Below are positions 14,838 to 23,324 of a stretch of DNA of 64,000 nt, piece by piece; within the stretch, counting starts at the first letter, position 1; each line of letters opens with the position of its first letter. The notes beneath the pieces were generated by a model. That model made no database searches. It was not told where the DNA came from and saw only the letters and a list, made by a program, of their open reading frames with translations. This DNA is from Rhodanobacteraceae bacterium (lineage in GTDB: Bacteria > Pseudomonadota > Gammaproteobacteria > Xanthomonadales > Rhodanobacteraceae), in the NCBI GenBank assembly GCA_004299705.1, contig SCQS01000060.1:1-64000 (forward strand). Direction: 5' to 3'. The position numbers were made by a program, and so were the translations under genes.

Positions 14838-16055
14838 TCAACGAGCGGCCGTTGCCGCACTGGGCGCCCGCGGCCTGACCGCCGGCGCCGGTTGTTTTCC
14901 CCCGCTCTTCTTGCCGCCGCCGCTGGGCTTCTTGTTCTTCGACGCGGCCCCGGCGATGGCGCCCAGCACCGCGCCGGCGATCGCGCCGCCCACGCCGCGA
15001 TGGCCGCCGAAGTGATCGTTCCCGCTGACCAGCGCGGCGGCCACCTTGGCGACCGCCGCGACCCCGAACCCGATGAGGAAGACGACGAAGACGTACACCG
15101 CGATGGTCGCGATGGCCGCCGCTCCGATGCTGGTCGAGTTCGCGTTCGCCGCCGCCGCGGACGCGTCGAGCACCTGGGTGGCCTTGACAATGAACGTGTT
15201 GGCGATCGCCACGAGGAACACGGTGGCGAGGAACGTCATGATTCCGACCGCCACCTCCTGCACGATGTTCTTTCCCCAGTTCGGCTTGACCGGGTAGAAC
15301 GAAAGGACGAGCGGACCAAAGGCAAGCGAAACGATGATGTGCGCCCACGAGAGGAACATCTCAAAAAACATCACGAGATACACGGCCGCCACCACCAGCA
15401 CGCCGATGATCGCGAGCACGGCGCATATCAAAAACGTTCCAACGCCGGCAACCGCCTCGAAGGGATGCAGCACGGTGTGCATGACGCCGTGCGAGGAAAG
15501 CACGCCGGTGAGGGCGCCGATGTCGTTGTAGACGCTCAGGATGCCGTTGACCGCGGCGTCGAACAGCCATTTCGCCAGCGACGGCAACGGGTCTCCCTGG
15601 CCGGCGATGGCTGGCGCGCTCGTCGCGCCCGCGGCGGACGCGGCGGAGACCACGGTGTTGAGCAGGCCATCCAAGCCGCTCCAAACCTTGTCGTAGATGT
15701 CGAAGCCGCTGGTCCACTGCGACAACAGCGTGAGGACGACCGCGATGGTGACGCCGAGTTTCACCGTCTCCGGCCCAAGGTCGCCGCCGTTCTTGTCGGC
15801 CATCATCGGGATCACGATCGCAAGGATGCGGATCGCGACGCAGGCGGAGAGAATCAGCAGCCCTTGCTGGGTCGTGAGGTGGTCGGCGACGCTTTTCGCG
15901 GCCGTCCCGGCGGTTTGCAAGAACAACCGAACGGGCGCCTCGAAGCTGTCCAGCGCTCCGGTTGTGGTGGGCGTGGCGGCGCTTGCGGCGATCGAGACGA
16001 AGCCGGCGACCGCGAACGTTGCCGTGAGCCGAAAAGCGCGTCGTATCGAAATCAT
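14838..16055 (-). CDS. VirB6/TrbL-like type IV secretion inner-membrane protein
   Basis: 405 aa. A cleavable or anchoring N-terminal hydrophobic segment is followed by about six more membrane segments (for example LLILSACVAIRILAIVIPMM, FLICAVLAIIGVLVVAAVYL, IATIAVYVFVVFLIGFGVAA), then a Gly-rich, Lys-rich cytoplasmic tail (SKNKKPSGGGKKSGGKQPAP). This is the layout of TrbL/VirB6 proteins, which form part of the channel of conjugation machines. No other secretion component is present on the island, so it may work with a host or plasmid system or serve another purpose such as exclusion. ATG 16055 with GAGG upstream is preferred. Confidence 0.7.
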   Translation of the reverse strand: MISIRRAFRLTATFAVAGFVSIAASAATPTTTGALDSFEAPVRLFLQTAGTAAKSVADHLTTQQGLLILSACVAIRILAIVIPMMADKNGGDLGPETVKLGVTIAVVLTLLSQWTSGFDIYDKVWSGLDGLLNTVVSAASAAGATSAPAIAGQGDPLPSLAKWLFDAAVNGILSVYNDIGALTGVLSSHGVMHTVLHPFEAVAGVGTFLICAVLAIIGVLVVAAVYLVMFFEMFLSWAHIIVSLAFGPLVLSFYPVKPNWGKNIVQEVAVGIMTFLATVFLVAIANTFIVKATQVLDASAAAANANSTSIGAAAIATIAVYVFVVFLIGFGVAAVAKVAAALVSGNDHFGGHRGVGGAIAGAVLGAIAGAASKNKKPSGGGKKSGGKQPAPAVRPRAPSAATAAR

Positions 16056-16063
16056 GGGCAGCC

Positions 16064-16378
16064 TCAATTCAGCGTGCGCGAAACGCACAACGGACAGTCA
16101 AGGTAGAGATTCGCGGCGCGTTCGCTCAGCAACTTACGCTCGACGAGGTGCAACAGGTTCTCTTCGATCCAACACGCGTCGGCCAAAACGTCGCCTGGTG
16201 GCAATGGGATCAGGCCCGCCGCGCGCAATCGCCGCGCGCCGGCGAGGATCTCGTGCGCCGCGGCGGCCATCGCCGGCGCGGCTTCGCTCCGGGTCTCGAT
16301 CGCGCGCACGGTGGCGACACCAAACGCCCAGGCATCACCGCCGGCTCCACCCGCCGTTTGGTTCGTCAGCTTGCGCAT
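16064..16378 (-). CDS. Hypothetical protein (104 aa)
   Basis: Not recognised. Ala-rich helical protein with a C-terminal CPLC (YLDCPLCVSRTLN), possibly a metal site with a partner. The sequence LADACWIEENLLHLVERKLLSERAANLY looks like a helical hairpin. The start is ATG 16378; TTG 16405 in the same frame is possible. It overlaps the gene upstream by 13 bp, so it is translated from the same message. Confidence 0.55.
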   Translation of the reverse strand: MRKLTNQTAGGAGGDAWAFGVATVRAIETRSEAAPAMAAAAHEILAGARRLRAAGLIPLPPGDVLADACWIEENLLHLVERKLLSERAANLYLDCPLCVSRTLN

Positions 16379-16626
16379 GGCTGGCTTTCGAGGACGAGCG
16401 TCCAAAGAATCGCGCCGGCACGCCGACGGCTGCGCGGCCTGTGCCGCTCAAAGCCGACTGGCCGCACGTTGCCGCGTGCATGCAAGCGGCGCACGGCTTC
16501 CTCTGCGGCTCGCCGATTCAGTTGCAGAGCGCGTTGCAGTTCGGCGGTCGTGAGTGGCACGCCGAGTCGCAACACATCGACGATGCGTTGCGGGGCATGG
16601 TTGCTGTGGAGCGCGCGCTGGGTCAT
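16366..16626 (-). CDS. Small winged-helix DNA-binding protein (86 aa)
   Basis: A helix-turn-helix of the winged type: RIVDVLRLGVPLTTAELQRALQLNRRAAEEAVRRLHARGNVRPVGF, with a basic C-terminus. Probably a repressor or replication accessory protein. Its ATG overlaps the stop of the preceding gene by 4 bp (16623-16626), and it overlaps the following gene by 13 bp. Confidence 0.65.
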   Translation of the reverse strand: MTQRALHSNHAPQRIVDVLRLGVPLTTAELQRALQLNRRAAEEAVRRLHARGNVRPVGFERHRPRSRRRAGAILWTLVLESQPCAS

Positions 16627-17438
16627 GTCGCGCCCCCGACGTACGCCGCCATCTGCTCCGCCGCCTTGGCCGCCGCGGTGGCGCGGTCCTCGCACGGCTC
16701 CAGCGCGCGCCGGTGTTGCGCCGCCGCGGCTTGTGCCGCCTTGGCCGCGGCCCGGCGGGCGGCCAAGGCCCCGGCCACGAGCCCGTGCAGCGGCACCTCG
16801 CCGCGCATGACGTGCCTCGCCACCTCGGTCCGCACGGCGGCCAGCCCGTCTACCTCGATGCTGTGCTCTATCTCCGCCGGCTCGTCGTCGTACCAATAGA
16901 CGATCCCCGTCGCCGCGTGCGTGCGCATGCGCTTGCGCGGCGTTGCCACGGGCGCAGCAGCAGCACGCACCGCCAAAGGTGGCCGCGTCGCGCGTGCGTG
17001 CGCGTGCTTGCTGCTGCTTTTCGCTTGCTCCTTGTGGCTGTTACTGCTTTTGAGGGCCTGATTTTCCGGCGCCGGAAAACCCGGAACCGGATTTTCAGGC
17101 GTTCGGTCCTCGCATGGCTCCTGGGGGGTCGCGTGGACCATCATTTCCCGCCCGCGAAATTGACCCGCGGCGTTGCGCGGACGGGGCAACTCACGGATAT
17201 ACCCAGCACCCTCCAATTCCTTGAGGGCCGTGGTCACTGCGTCCCGGCCCTCGCGCCCGCCGCCCTCCTGGGCCAGCGAGCGCGCAGCGACAGGGAAGCC
17301 GTCGGCGTTGGTCAAGATGCGGACAAGGATCCCCAATGCCCGGAAACTCAAGCGAACATCCCGCGCGGTCGCGCGCGGGATTGGCTCATCCGTGTACTCT
17401 CGTTGCGCACGGATGTAACGGGTGCCTGCCTCGGTCAC
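16623..17438 (-). CDS. Winged-helix replication-type protein
   Basis: 271 aa. The N-terminal domain RLSFRALGILVRILTNADGFPVAARSLAQEG...GRDAVTTALKELEGAGYI matches the helix-turn-helix found in phage and plasmid replication proteins. The middle is a low-complexity linker (KSSNSHKEQAKSSSKHAHARATR) and the C-terminus is Ala-rich and helical. It starts with GTG, overlapping the AlpA-like stop by 4 bp (GTGA), which fixes the start by coupling. It may initiate or license replication of the excised island, and the evidence is limited to the domain type. Confidence 0.65.
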   Translation of the reverse strand: MTEAGTRYIRAQREYTDEPIPRATARDVRLSFRALGILVRILTNADGFPVAARSLAQEGGGREGRDAVTTALKELEGAGYIRELPRPRNAAGQFRGREMMVHATPQEPCEDRTPENPVPGFPAPENQALKSSNSHKEQAKSSSKHAHARATRPPLAVRAAAAPVATPRKRMRTHAATGIVYWYDDEPAEIEHSIEVDGLAAVRTEVARHVMRGEVPLHGLVAGALAARRAAAKAAQAAAAQHRRALEPCEDRATAAAKAAEQMAAYVGGAT

Positions 17439-17638
17439 GCCGCACCGCCTTCCGCCGCGCGCGCGACAAGCGCGTCAAGGTCGGCTTTCGGCCACCGCGT
17501 GAAGTGCGCCCCGAGTCGCACGGGATTCAGCGCGCCGCGGCGCGCGAAGCGGAACAGCGTCGCCCTGCTCACGCCGAGATAGCGCGCCGCGCTGCGCGTG
17601 GTAAGGAGGAGAACTTCGGTGGACTGCACGGGCTGCAT
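17435..17638 (-). CDS. AlpA/Xis-type helix-turn-helix regulator
   Basis: 67 aa. A single MerR-like helix-turn-helix: LLTTRSAARYLGVSRATLFRFARRGALNPVRLGAHFTRWPKADLDALV. Proteins of this family regulate island integrases or act as excisionases. It is the first gene of the operon that runs through to 13669. A 15-bp inverted repeat (17641-17675) sits only 2 bp upstream of its ATG, a good place for autoregulation. Confidence 0.85.
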   Translation of the reverse strand: MQPVQSTEVLLLTTRSAARYLGVSRATLFRFARRGALNPVRLGAHFTRWPKADLDALVARAAEGGAA

Positions 17639-17950
17639 GGGGGGATTCCGGTCGGTTGGCCCGACCGGAATCCCCGCGCTGCGCTTGCGCGCACGAAGTG
17701 TCTGCGCGACACTTCGTCGCGAAGCCCGGCTCTCTCAACAGGATTCCGGCCTTCAAGCCGCCGGGCGGTCTAGCCACCGCCCGGCGCAATCAGAATCCCA
17801 CAGTTCCAGCCGGTCGCAAGGATCGCGTTTGCTTCGCACGCAAAGCATCACGTTTGTGTCGCAAGCAACTGATTCTGAACACTCGCGTAAATGGTTGCGA
17901 CACAAATGCGGCGGCTCGCGTAAATGGTTGCGGCGAGCCTGAATGCTTGC
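17639..17950. promoter_or_regulatory. alpA-like promoter region with direct and inverted repeats
   Basis: 312 bp between the integrase stop and the AlpA-like start. It contains: a 15-bp-arm inverted repeat (17641-17655 with 17661-17675), a 10-bp-arm inverted repeat (17693-17702 with 17708-17717), a 12-bp inverted pair TTTGTGTCGCAA/TTGCGACACAAA (17853-17864 with 17895-17906), and an 18-bp direct repeat CTCGCGTAAATGGTTGCG (17882-17899 and 17915-17932). This is the likely control region of the island operon, and it may also bind excisionase. Confidence 0.6.
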
Positions 17951-19168
17951 CTAACGCTCAGCGTCGCGCAGGCCGTCGAGATAGTCGGCCCACGTCTGCA
18001 TGACCTCATGGCGTTCCCGGACAAACCCCGCGCGGTCGTAAGCCGCCGCCACCTGCCCGCGTTTCGCATGCGCGAGCTGGGCCTCCAGCACGTCGGCGGA
18101 TACGCCGAGCCGTTCGCGGGCGACCGTGCGCAACGTCGCGCGCAACCCGTGGGGCGTCTGGACGCCGCGCAACCCCGCATCTCGCAGCGCCTTGCTCAAC
18201 GCGTCGCGCGTGAGGTGGTGGTTCTTCTGCCGCGCCAGCGGCGGAAACACGAAGCCGACGCCGCCCGTGAGCGGCCGCAGTTCCTCAATGAGCGCGAGTG
18301 CCTGCTTGGGCAACGGCACCGTGTGCGCGCGCCGGGTTTTCATCACGCCGGCCGGCAAAGACCATTCGGACGTTTGGACGTCCAGTTGATCCCAGCGCAG
18401 ACCGACAATGTTTCCCGGCCGCTGGCCCAGGTAGCAGCAAAGCATCAGCGCCGCGCGCGTCACCGGGTTCGGCAGACGCTGAATCGTGCGCAGCACCTCG
18501 GCCAGCGCCGCGGGCGTCGTGGCCGCGGCCATGTGCCCACGCTCGCGCCTCGGGAGGTTGTGGCGCAAATCGAGGTCGAGCAAGCGACCTTCTTCGCGGC
18601 AACCTTCCGCGATCGCCAAGCGAACGATGCCTTGCGCGGCGCCAGCCGCCGTTCGCGCGTACTCCGGGCTGCGGGAGTCGGTGTCGCGAATGACCGGCAG
18701 CACGTCGGCGGTCGCAACCCTCGCAACGTCGAGCTTGCCGAGTCGCGGCAACAAGTAGACATCCACGGCGCGGCGATTCTTGCGAAGCGTGATTGCAGAC
18801 CAGCCCGGCGTCTTGATCTCAAGCCACCGCCCGGCGATCTCGGCGAACGTGCGCGCGTCCGCCGCGGCGCGCCCCGCAGCCTTGGCGGCCTTGCGCTCCA
18901 CGCCTGGATCGATGTTACGTCGAAGCTTCGCGCGCGCGTCCAACGCCAGCGCACGTGCCTCGGCCAACGAAACCTCTGGGTAGTGTCCCAGCGCGAGCCG
19001 GTTCTCGCGGCCGTCGGGTCTGGTGTACTTGAGCCGCCAGTGGTGGCGGCCATCGCGCTCGATCAGGTGCAAGCCGTGCCCGTCATACAACGGAAAGCGA
19101 CGCTTGCCGACCCCGCGCGCGGTGTCGCGAATGATCTTGTCAGTTAGTGGCTTGGCTTCGATGCCCAT
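17951..19168 (-). CDS. P4-type tyrosine integrase (island 2, tRNA-Gly)
   Basis: 405 aa. DUF4102 arm-binding N-terminus (DGHGLHLIERDGRHHWRLKYTRPDGR and ENRLALGHYPEVSLAEA), then a catalytic domain with Arg in YLGQRPGNIVGLRW, the box TPHGLRATLRT, QLAHAKRG and Tyr in VAAAYDRAG. The ATG at 19168 is chosen because the open frame upstream runs through the terminator and the tRNA. It lies 178 bp from the tRNA-Gly 3' end, pointing into the island. It resembles integrase 1 in layout and its WADYLD end, but it targets a different tRNA. Confidence 0.96.
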   Translation of the reverse strand: MGIEAKPLTDKIIRDTARGVGKRRFPLYDGHGLHLIERDGRHHWRLKYTRPDGRENRLALGHYPEVSLAEARALALDARAKLRRNIDPGVERKAAKAAGRAAADARTFAEIAGRWLEIKTPGWSAITLRKNRRAVDVYLLPRLGKLDVARVATADVLPVIRDTDSRSPEYARTAAGAAQGIVRLAIAEGCREEGRLLDLDLRHNLPRRERGHMAAATTPAALAEVLRTIQRLPNPVTRAALMLCCYLGQRPGNIVGLRWDQLDVQTSEWSLPAGVMKTRRAHTVPLPKQALALIEELRPLTGGVGFVFPPLARQKNHHLTRDALSKALRDAGLRGVQTPHGLRATLRTVARERLGVSADVLEAQLAHAKRGQVAAAYDRAGFVRERHEVMQTWADYLDGLRDAER

Positions 19169-19275
19169 TTCAGGGGAGACGCTCTGCGAGCCGAACGGCT
19201 CGTCTCCCCTACAGTATCCCGTCCTCGCAAGCGCCCGCAAGCGCCGGCCTGATCCTGTGTGATTCTCGCGCCCAT

Positions 19276-19301
19276 GAAAAACCCCGCATTTACGCGGGGT
19301 T
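19276..19301 (-). terminator. Terminator after tRNA-Gly
   Basis: Stem AACCCCGC/GCGGGGTT with a 6-nt loop and TTTTT on the minus strand, 45 nt after the tRNA-Gly 3' end. It lies inside the island border, so the island supplies the terminator of the host tRNA transcript. Confidence 0.85.
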
Positions 19302-19345
19302 GGGAGCCTTTCTGACTGCTTGTGCGCCAGCCTGAAACAGTGTCT

Positions 19346-19421
<76 letters not shown>

Positions 19422-19457
19422 GCGAGCCGGCAATCATACGTGGGCCGGGGTTCCGGA

Positions 19458-20075
19458 TCAAGCCTCCGGCGAGCCATCATCCCCCGGCATCCGGCCGCTT
19501 TTCAGCACCGGCCAAGCGGCGCGCAGGTAGGCCAGCCCGGACCAGATGGTCAGGATCGCGGCGATCACCAGCAGTACCTCGCCCGCGTACCAGGCGCGCA
19601 GCAGGGTTGCGTCCTTGTCGCGTTCCCACAGCAGGATCAGGATCGCGACGATCTGCATCACGGTCTTGAGCTTGCCGATCCACTGCACCTTGACCCGGCC
19701 GCGCTCGCCGACGAAAGCCATCCACTCGCGCAGCGCCGACACCGTGATCTCGCGGCCCACGATCACCGCGCTGGTGACGGCCAGCAGCGCGGTCGGATGC
19801 GCCTGCACCAGGATGAACAGCGTCACCGCGATCATCAGCTTGTCGGCGACCGGATCGAGGAAGGCGCCGAACGCCGATTCCATGTGCCAGCGCCGCGCGA
19901 TCCAGCCGTCCAGCCAGTCGGTGACCGAGGCCAGCGCGAACACGACCACCGCGGCGATGTTGGCGGCGCGCAACGGAATCATCGGGATCGCGTCGTGCGA
20001 ATAGAACACCACCACCATCACCGGCAGCAGCAACACGCGGAACAGGGTCAGCCATGTTGGCAGGTTGATGCGCAC
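19458..20075 (-). CDS. pgsA: CDP-diacylglycerol--glycerol-3-phosphate 3-phosphatidyltransferase
   Basis: 205 aa, makes phosphatidylglycerol phosphate, the committed step of acidic phospholipid synthesis, in the inner membrane. The CDP-alcohol phosphotransferase motif is complete: DWLDGWIARRWHMESAFGAF followed by LDPVADK (D-G-x2-A-R-x8-G-x3-D-x3-D). Four or more membrane segments follow. GTG 20075 (VRINLPTWLTLFR) is preferred because GGAG lies 8 nt upstream and it matches the family N-terminus; the open frame begins at 20126. It lies downstream of uvrC and upstream of tRNA-Gly. Confidence 0.95.
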   Translation of the reverse strand: MRINLPTWLTLFRVLLLPVMVVVFYSHDAIPMIPLRAANIAAVVVFALASVTDWLDGWIARRWHMESAFGAFLDPVADKLMIAVTLFILVQAHPTALLAVTSAVIVGREITVSALREWMAFVGERGRVKVQWIGKLKTVMQIVAILILLWERDKDATLLRAWYAGEVLLVIAAILTIWSGLAYLRAAWPVLKSGRMPGDDGSPEA

Positions 20076-20139
20076 GCCGCGTTCTCCGGATCGATCAGGC
20101 ACCTGATTCGCGCCATATGTCGGCAAGGATCTTTGTTCT

Positions 20140-20264
20140 CGTCATTCCGGGGCGCCTGCGGCTTCATCGCAGGCGAACCCGGAATCCATTTTCTCATTCG
20201 GCGAAGATCAAGATGGATTCCGGGTTCCGCCCGCAAACAGCGCGGCCGGCCCCGGAATGACGAC
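20140..20264. repeat. Dispersed palindromic element, family A
   Basis: About 125 bp, beginning CGTCATTCCGGGG and ending with its complement CCCCGGAATGACG, with internal GGATTCCGGGTTC motifs. Related copies are at 25814-25940 and 38253-38453, and a shorter one lies in the 5' part of hsdS. It occupies the pgsA-uvrC spacer. Confidence 0.8.
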
Positions 20265-20338
20265 GTAAAAGATTCTTGCGTCACACTACTCCAGCAAGTG
20301 TGGCACAACGTTCGCGAACCGTCAGGAAGGCTGACCGG

Positions 20339-22159
20339 TCACCCATGCAGAAACGCATGGATGCGCTCGGCCAGTTCGCGGTTGATCCCGGGCACGCGGC
20401 ACAGCTCCTCGACGCCCGCGCCGACCACGCCCGCGTGGCCGCCGAAGGTCTTCAACAACGCCGAGCGCCGCGCCGCGCCGATGCCTGGAATGTCTTCCAG
20501 TACGCCGTGTTCGCGCGCCTTCTCGCGGCGCTTGCGGTGGCCGGTGATCGCGAAGCGATGCGACTCGTCGCGCACCGCGTCGATCAGGTGCAGCGCCGGC
20601 GAATCGGGGCCAGGCTCCAGTTCGCGGCCGCTCTCGCCCAGCACCAGGGTTTCCTCGCCCACGCGCCGCGACGGCCCCTTGGCCACGCCGACCACCGTGA
20701 TGCCGGCAAGCCCGAGTTCCTTCAACACGTCCAGCGCCTGCGCCACCTGGCCCTTGCCGCCGTCGATCAGCAACACGTCCGGTGCCTCGCCCTCGCCACG
20801 CGCCAGCGGTTTGAAACGCCGTTCCAGCGCCTGTCGCATCGCCGCGTAATCGTCGCCGCCGGTAATTCCGCGGATGTTGAAGCGGCGATAGTGGTTCTTG
20901 AGCGGACCTTCCGGGCCGAACACCACGCACGACGCGACGGTTTCCTCGCCCAGCGTGTGGCTGATGTCGAAGCACTCGACGCGCATCGGCATCTCGTCCA
21001 GTTGCAGCAGCGTGCGCAAGGCCTCGAAACGGGTGTGCAGTGTTTGCCGGCTCGAGAGACGCGCCAGCAACGCGGCTTCGGCATTGCGCGCCGCCAGCTC
21101 CACGAACCGCGCGCGCTCGCCACGCACGCGCCATTTCAGCTCGACACCCTGCTCGCGGCGCGTGGACAGCATGTCCGCGAGCGCCGCGGCATCCGCGGGC
21201 TCGCGCTCGCAAACCACCTCGGCGGGCGGCGGTTGGTCGAGGTAATACTGGGCGAGGAATTGCCCCAGCACATCCTCCGGCGTCGCATCGAAGGACAGTT
21301 TCGGAAAATGATCGCGCGAACCGAGGCTGATGCCGTTGCGGAAAAACAACACCGATACGCAGGCCACGCCCGCTTCCGTTCGGCACGCGATCACATCCAT
21401 GTCCGCGCTGGCGCCACGCACGTAGCTGTGCGCCTGCAGGCTGCGCAACGCCGCCACCTGATCGCGCAGGCGCGCCGCGCGCTCGTAATCCTGCCGCGCG
21501 CTCGCGGTTTCCATCGATGCCGCCAGTTCCTTCACCACGGCGTCGCTACGCCCGTCGAGAAACATCACCGCATGGCGTACGTCCTCGGCGTAATCCGCGG
21601 CGCCGATGAAATCCACGCACGGCGCGGTGCAACGCCCGATCTGGTATTGCAGGCACGGCCGCGAGCGGTTGCGGAAATAACTGTTCTCGCACTGCCGCAC
21701 CTTGAACAGCTTCTGCATCAGCGCCAGGCTTTCGCGCACCGCATGCGCGCTGGGGAAGGGCCCGAAGTAGCGGCCCTTCTCGCGCTTGGCGCCGCGATGG
21801 AACACGATGCGCGGGAACGGATCCTCCGACACGAAAATGTACGGGTAACTCTTGTCGTCGCGCAACATGATGTTGTAGCGCGGCTTCAGCGACTTGATCA
21901 GCTGCGCCTCCAGCAGCAGCGCCTCGCCCTCGGTGCGCGTCAGCGTCACTTCCATCCGCGCGATCTGTGACACCATCGACGCGATGCGCGGCTCCAGTTG
22001 CGGCTTCAGGAAGTAATTGCTGACCCGCTTCTTGAGATTGCGCGCCTTGCCGACGTACAGCAACGCGTCGTCCGCGCCGAACATGCGATACACGCCGGGC
22101 GAAGTCGTGAGGGTGCGGACAAAGGCCTTGCCGTCGAAGGCCGCAGCATCGGATGGCAT
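20339..22159 (-). CDS. uvrC: Excinuclease ABC subunit C
   Basis: 606 aa, the dual-incision nuclease of nucleotide excision repair. The N-terminal GIY-YIG domain is clear (PGVYRMFGADDALLYVGKARNLKKRVSNYF, quoted in part), followed by the Cys-bearing region, a UVR motif, the RNase H-like UvrC domain (VECFDISHTLGEETVASCVVF, quoted in part; ITGGDDYAAMRQAL; LLIDGGKGQ) and C-terminal helix-hairpin-helix motifs (LEDIPGIGAARRSALLKTFGG). The length matches the family. It is transcribed toward pgsA and the tRNAs. Confidence 0.98.
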   Translation of the reverse strand: MPSDAAAFDGKAFVRTLTTSPGVYRMFGADDALLYVGKARNLKKRVSNYFLKPQLEPRIASMVSQIARMEVTLTRTEGEALLLEAQLIKSLKPRYNIMLRDDKSYPYIFVSEDPFPRIVFHRGAKREKGRYFGPFPSAHAVRESLALMQKLFKVRQCENSYFRNRSRPCLQYQIGRCTAPCVDFIGAADYAEDVRHAVMFLDGRSDAVVKELAASMETASARQDYERAARLRDQVAALRSLQAHSYVRGASADMDVIACRTEAGVACVSVLFFRNGISLGSRDHFPKLSFDATPEDVLGQFLAQYYLDQPPPAEVVCEREPADAAALADMLSTRREQGVELKWRVRGERARFVELAARNAEAALLARLSSRQTLHTRFEALRTLLQLDEMPMRVECFDISHTLGEETVASCVVFGPEGPLKNHYRRFNIRGITGGDDYAAMRQALERRFKPLARGEGEAPDVLLIDGGKGQVAQALDVLKELGLAGITVVGVAKGPSRRVGEETLVLGESGRELEPGPDSPALHLIDAVRDESHRFAITGHRKRREKAREHGVLEDIPGIGAARRSALLKTFGGHAGVVGAGVEELCRVPGINRELAERIHAFLHG

Positions 22160-22230
22160 GCCGCCATTTTACCCGCGGCGTGCGTGCGATCGTCGGGGCT
22201 TGCATCAACGGGTAGTGGTTTCGTTTGAAA

Positions 22231-22315
22231 GTATCCGTTCGTGGTGAGGTATCGAACCACGAACGGATACCGGCGAAATACCGTTCATCCTTCGATACCT
22301 CAGGACGAACGGTAT
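22231..22315. repeat. Dispersed double-hairpin element, family B
   Basis: The first hairpin has perfect 15-bp arms (22231-22245 with 22256-22270, GTATCCGTTCGTGGT); the second has ATACCGTTC/GAACGGTAT arms (22278-22286 with 22307-22315). Both share GAGGTATCGA or its complement in the loops. A related copy is at 40308-40380. The rest of the 388-bp uvrC-ABC gap holds the promoter of the rightward ABC operon. Confidence 0.75.
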
Positions 22316-22547
22316 TACAGCCAAACCAGACTACTGCCCGGCAACATGCCGGATGCACGGCTTTCGATCCAGCAAGCCACGCGCGAAACCCCTGTCCATA
22401 ATCGGACACCGATGTCCGGTTCCGGATGGGTTGTTCCGGCACGCCAATGTCGTTTGCACGCCCCACATGGGTTTCGCAGGATGTTCGCGGCTGGCACGCA
22501 ACTTGCCTTGTCAAGGCAGTCTCTGAACTCATCTTTCGAGGAACAGC

Positions 22548-23324
22548 ATGAACGACGCCAACAACGTCATCAGCCTGCGCGGTCTCGGCAAGGTCTACCG
22601 CACCGACGAAGTCGAGACCCAGGCGCTCAGCGACATCCAGCTTGCGATCGCGCAAGGCGAGTTCGTGTCGATCTCGGGGCCGTCGGGCTGCGGGAAAACC
22701 ACGCTGCTGTCGATCATGGGCCTGCTCGACACCGCTAGCGAAGGCAGCTTCACGCTCAACGGCCATGACGTCGGCGCGCTCACCACGGCGGGCCGCGCCC
22801 GCATCCGCAACGCCGAGATCGGTTTCGTGTTCCAGGCGTTCAACCTGATCGGCAGCCTGTCCGTCGAGGAAAACGTCGAGTTGCCGCTGACCTATCGCGA
22901 CAATATCAACGGTGCCGAGCGCCGCCGGCGCGTGCACGAAGCGCTGGAACGCGTCGGCATGGCCCACCGCATGCGTCATTACCCCGCACAACTTTCGGGC
23001 GGTCAGCAGCAGCGCGTGGCGGTGGCGCGCGCACTGGTCGGCAAGCCCGCGATCCTGCTGGCCGACGAGCCGACCGGCAACCTCGATTCAGGCAGTGGCG
23101 AGGCGGTGATGGGCCTGCTCGATGAACTGCACAAGGGCGGCGCCACGATCTGCATGGTTACCCACGACGTGCGCTACGCCAAGCTCGCGCAGCGCACGGT
23201 GTATCTGTTCGATGGCCGCGTGGTTGACGAGGAAACCTTCGATCGCCTGCGCCACGAGGACGAGCGGCGCCTGGACGACCTGATCGGCGGTCGCATCCAC
23301 ATCAGCGCGGCGATCATCCCATGA
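22548..23324 (+). CDS. ABC exporter ATPase, MacB/LolD type
   Basis: 258 aa, energises the permease encoded next. Walker A GPSGCGKT, Q-loop FVFQAFNLIG, signature LSGGQQQR, Walker B LLADEPTGNLD, H-loop VTHD. The sequence around LSVEENVELPL is typical of the MacB/LolD branch, which acts by mechanotransmission rather than classical transport. GAGGAACAGC precedes the ATG. It overlaps the permease by 4 bp. Confidence 0.93.
   Translation: MNDANNVISLRGLGKVYRTDEVETQALSDIQLAIAQGEFVSISGPSGCGKTTLLSIMGLLDTASEGSFTLNGHDVGALTTAGRARIRNAEIGFVFQAFNLIGSLSVEENVELPLTYRDNINGAERRRRVHEALERVGMAHRMRHYPAQLSGGQQQRVAVARALVGKPAILLADEPTGNLDSGSGEAVMGLLDELHKGGATICMVTHDVRYAKLAQRTVYLFDGRVVDEETFDRLRHEDERRLDDLIGGRIHISAAIIP

Noticed and set aside
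14620-15348. N-terminal extension of the replication-relaxation-like frame to 559 codons
   Set aside because: It overlaps the VirB6-like and coiled-coil genes; ATG 14619 has a strong Shine-Dalgarno and the extension reads as Arg/Gly-rich noise.
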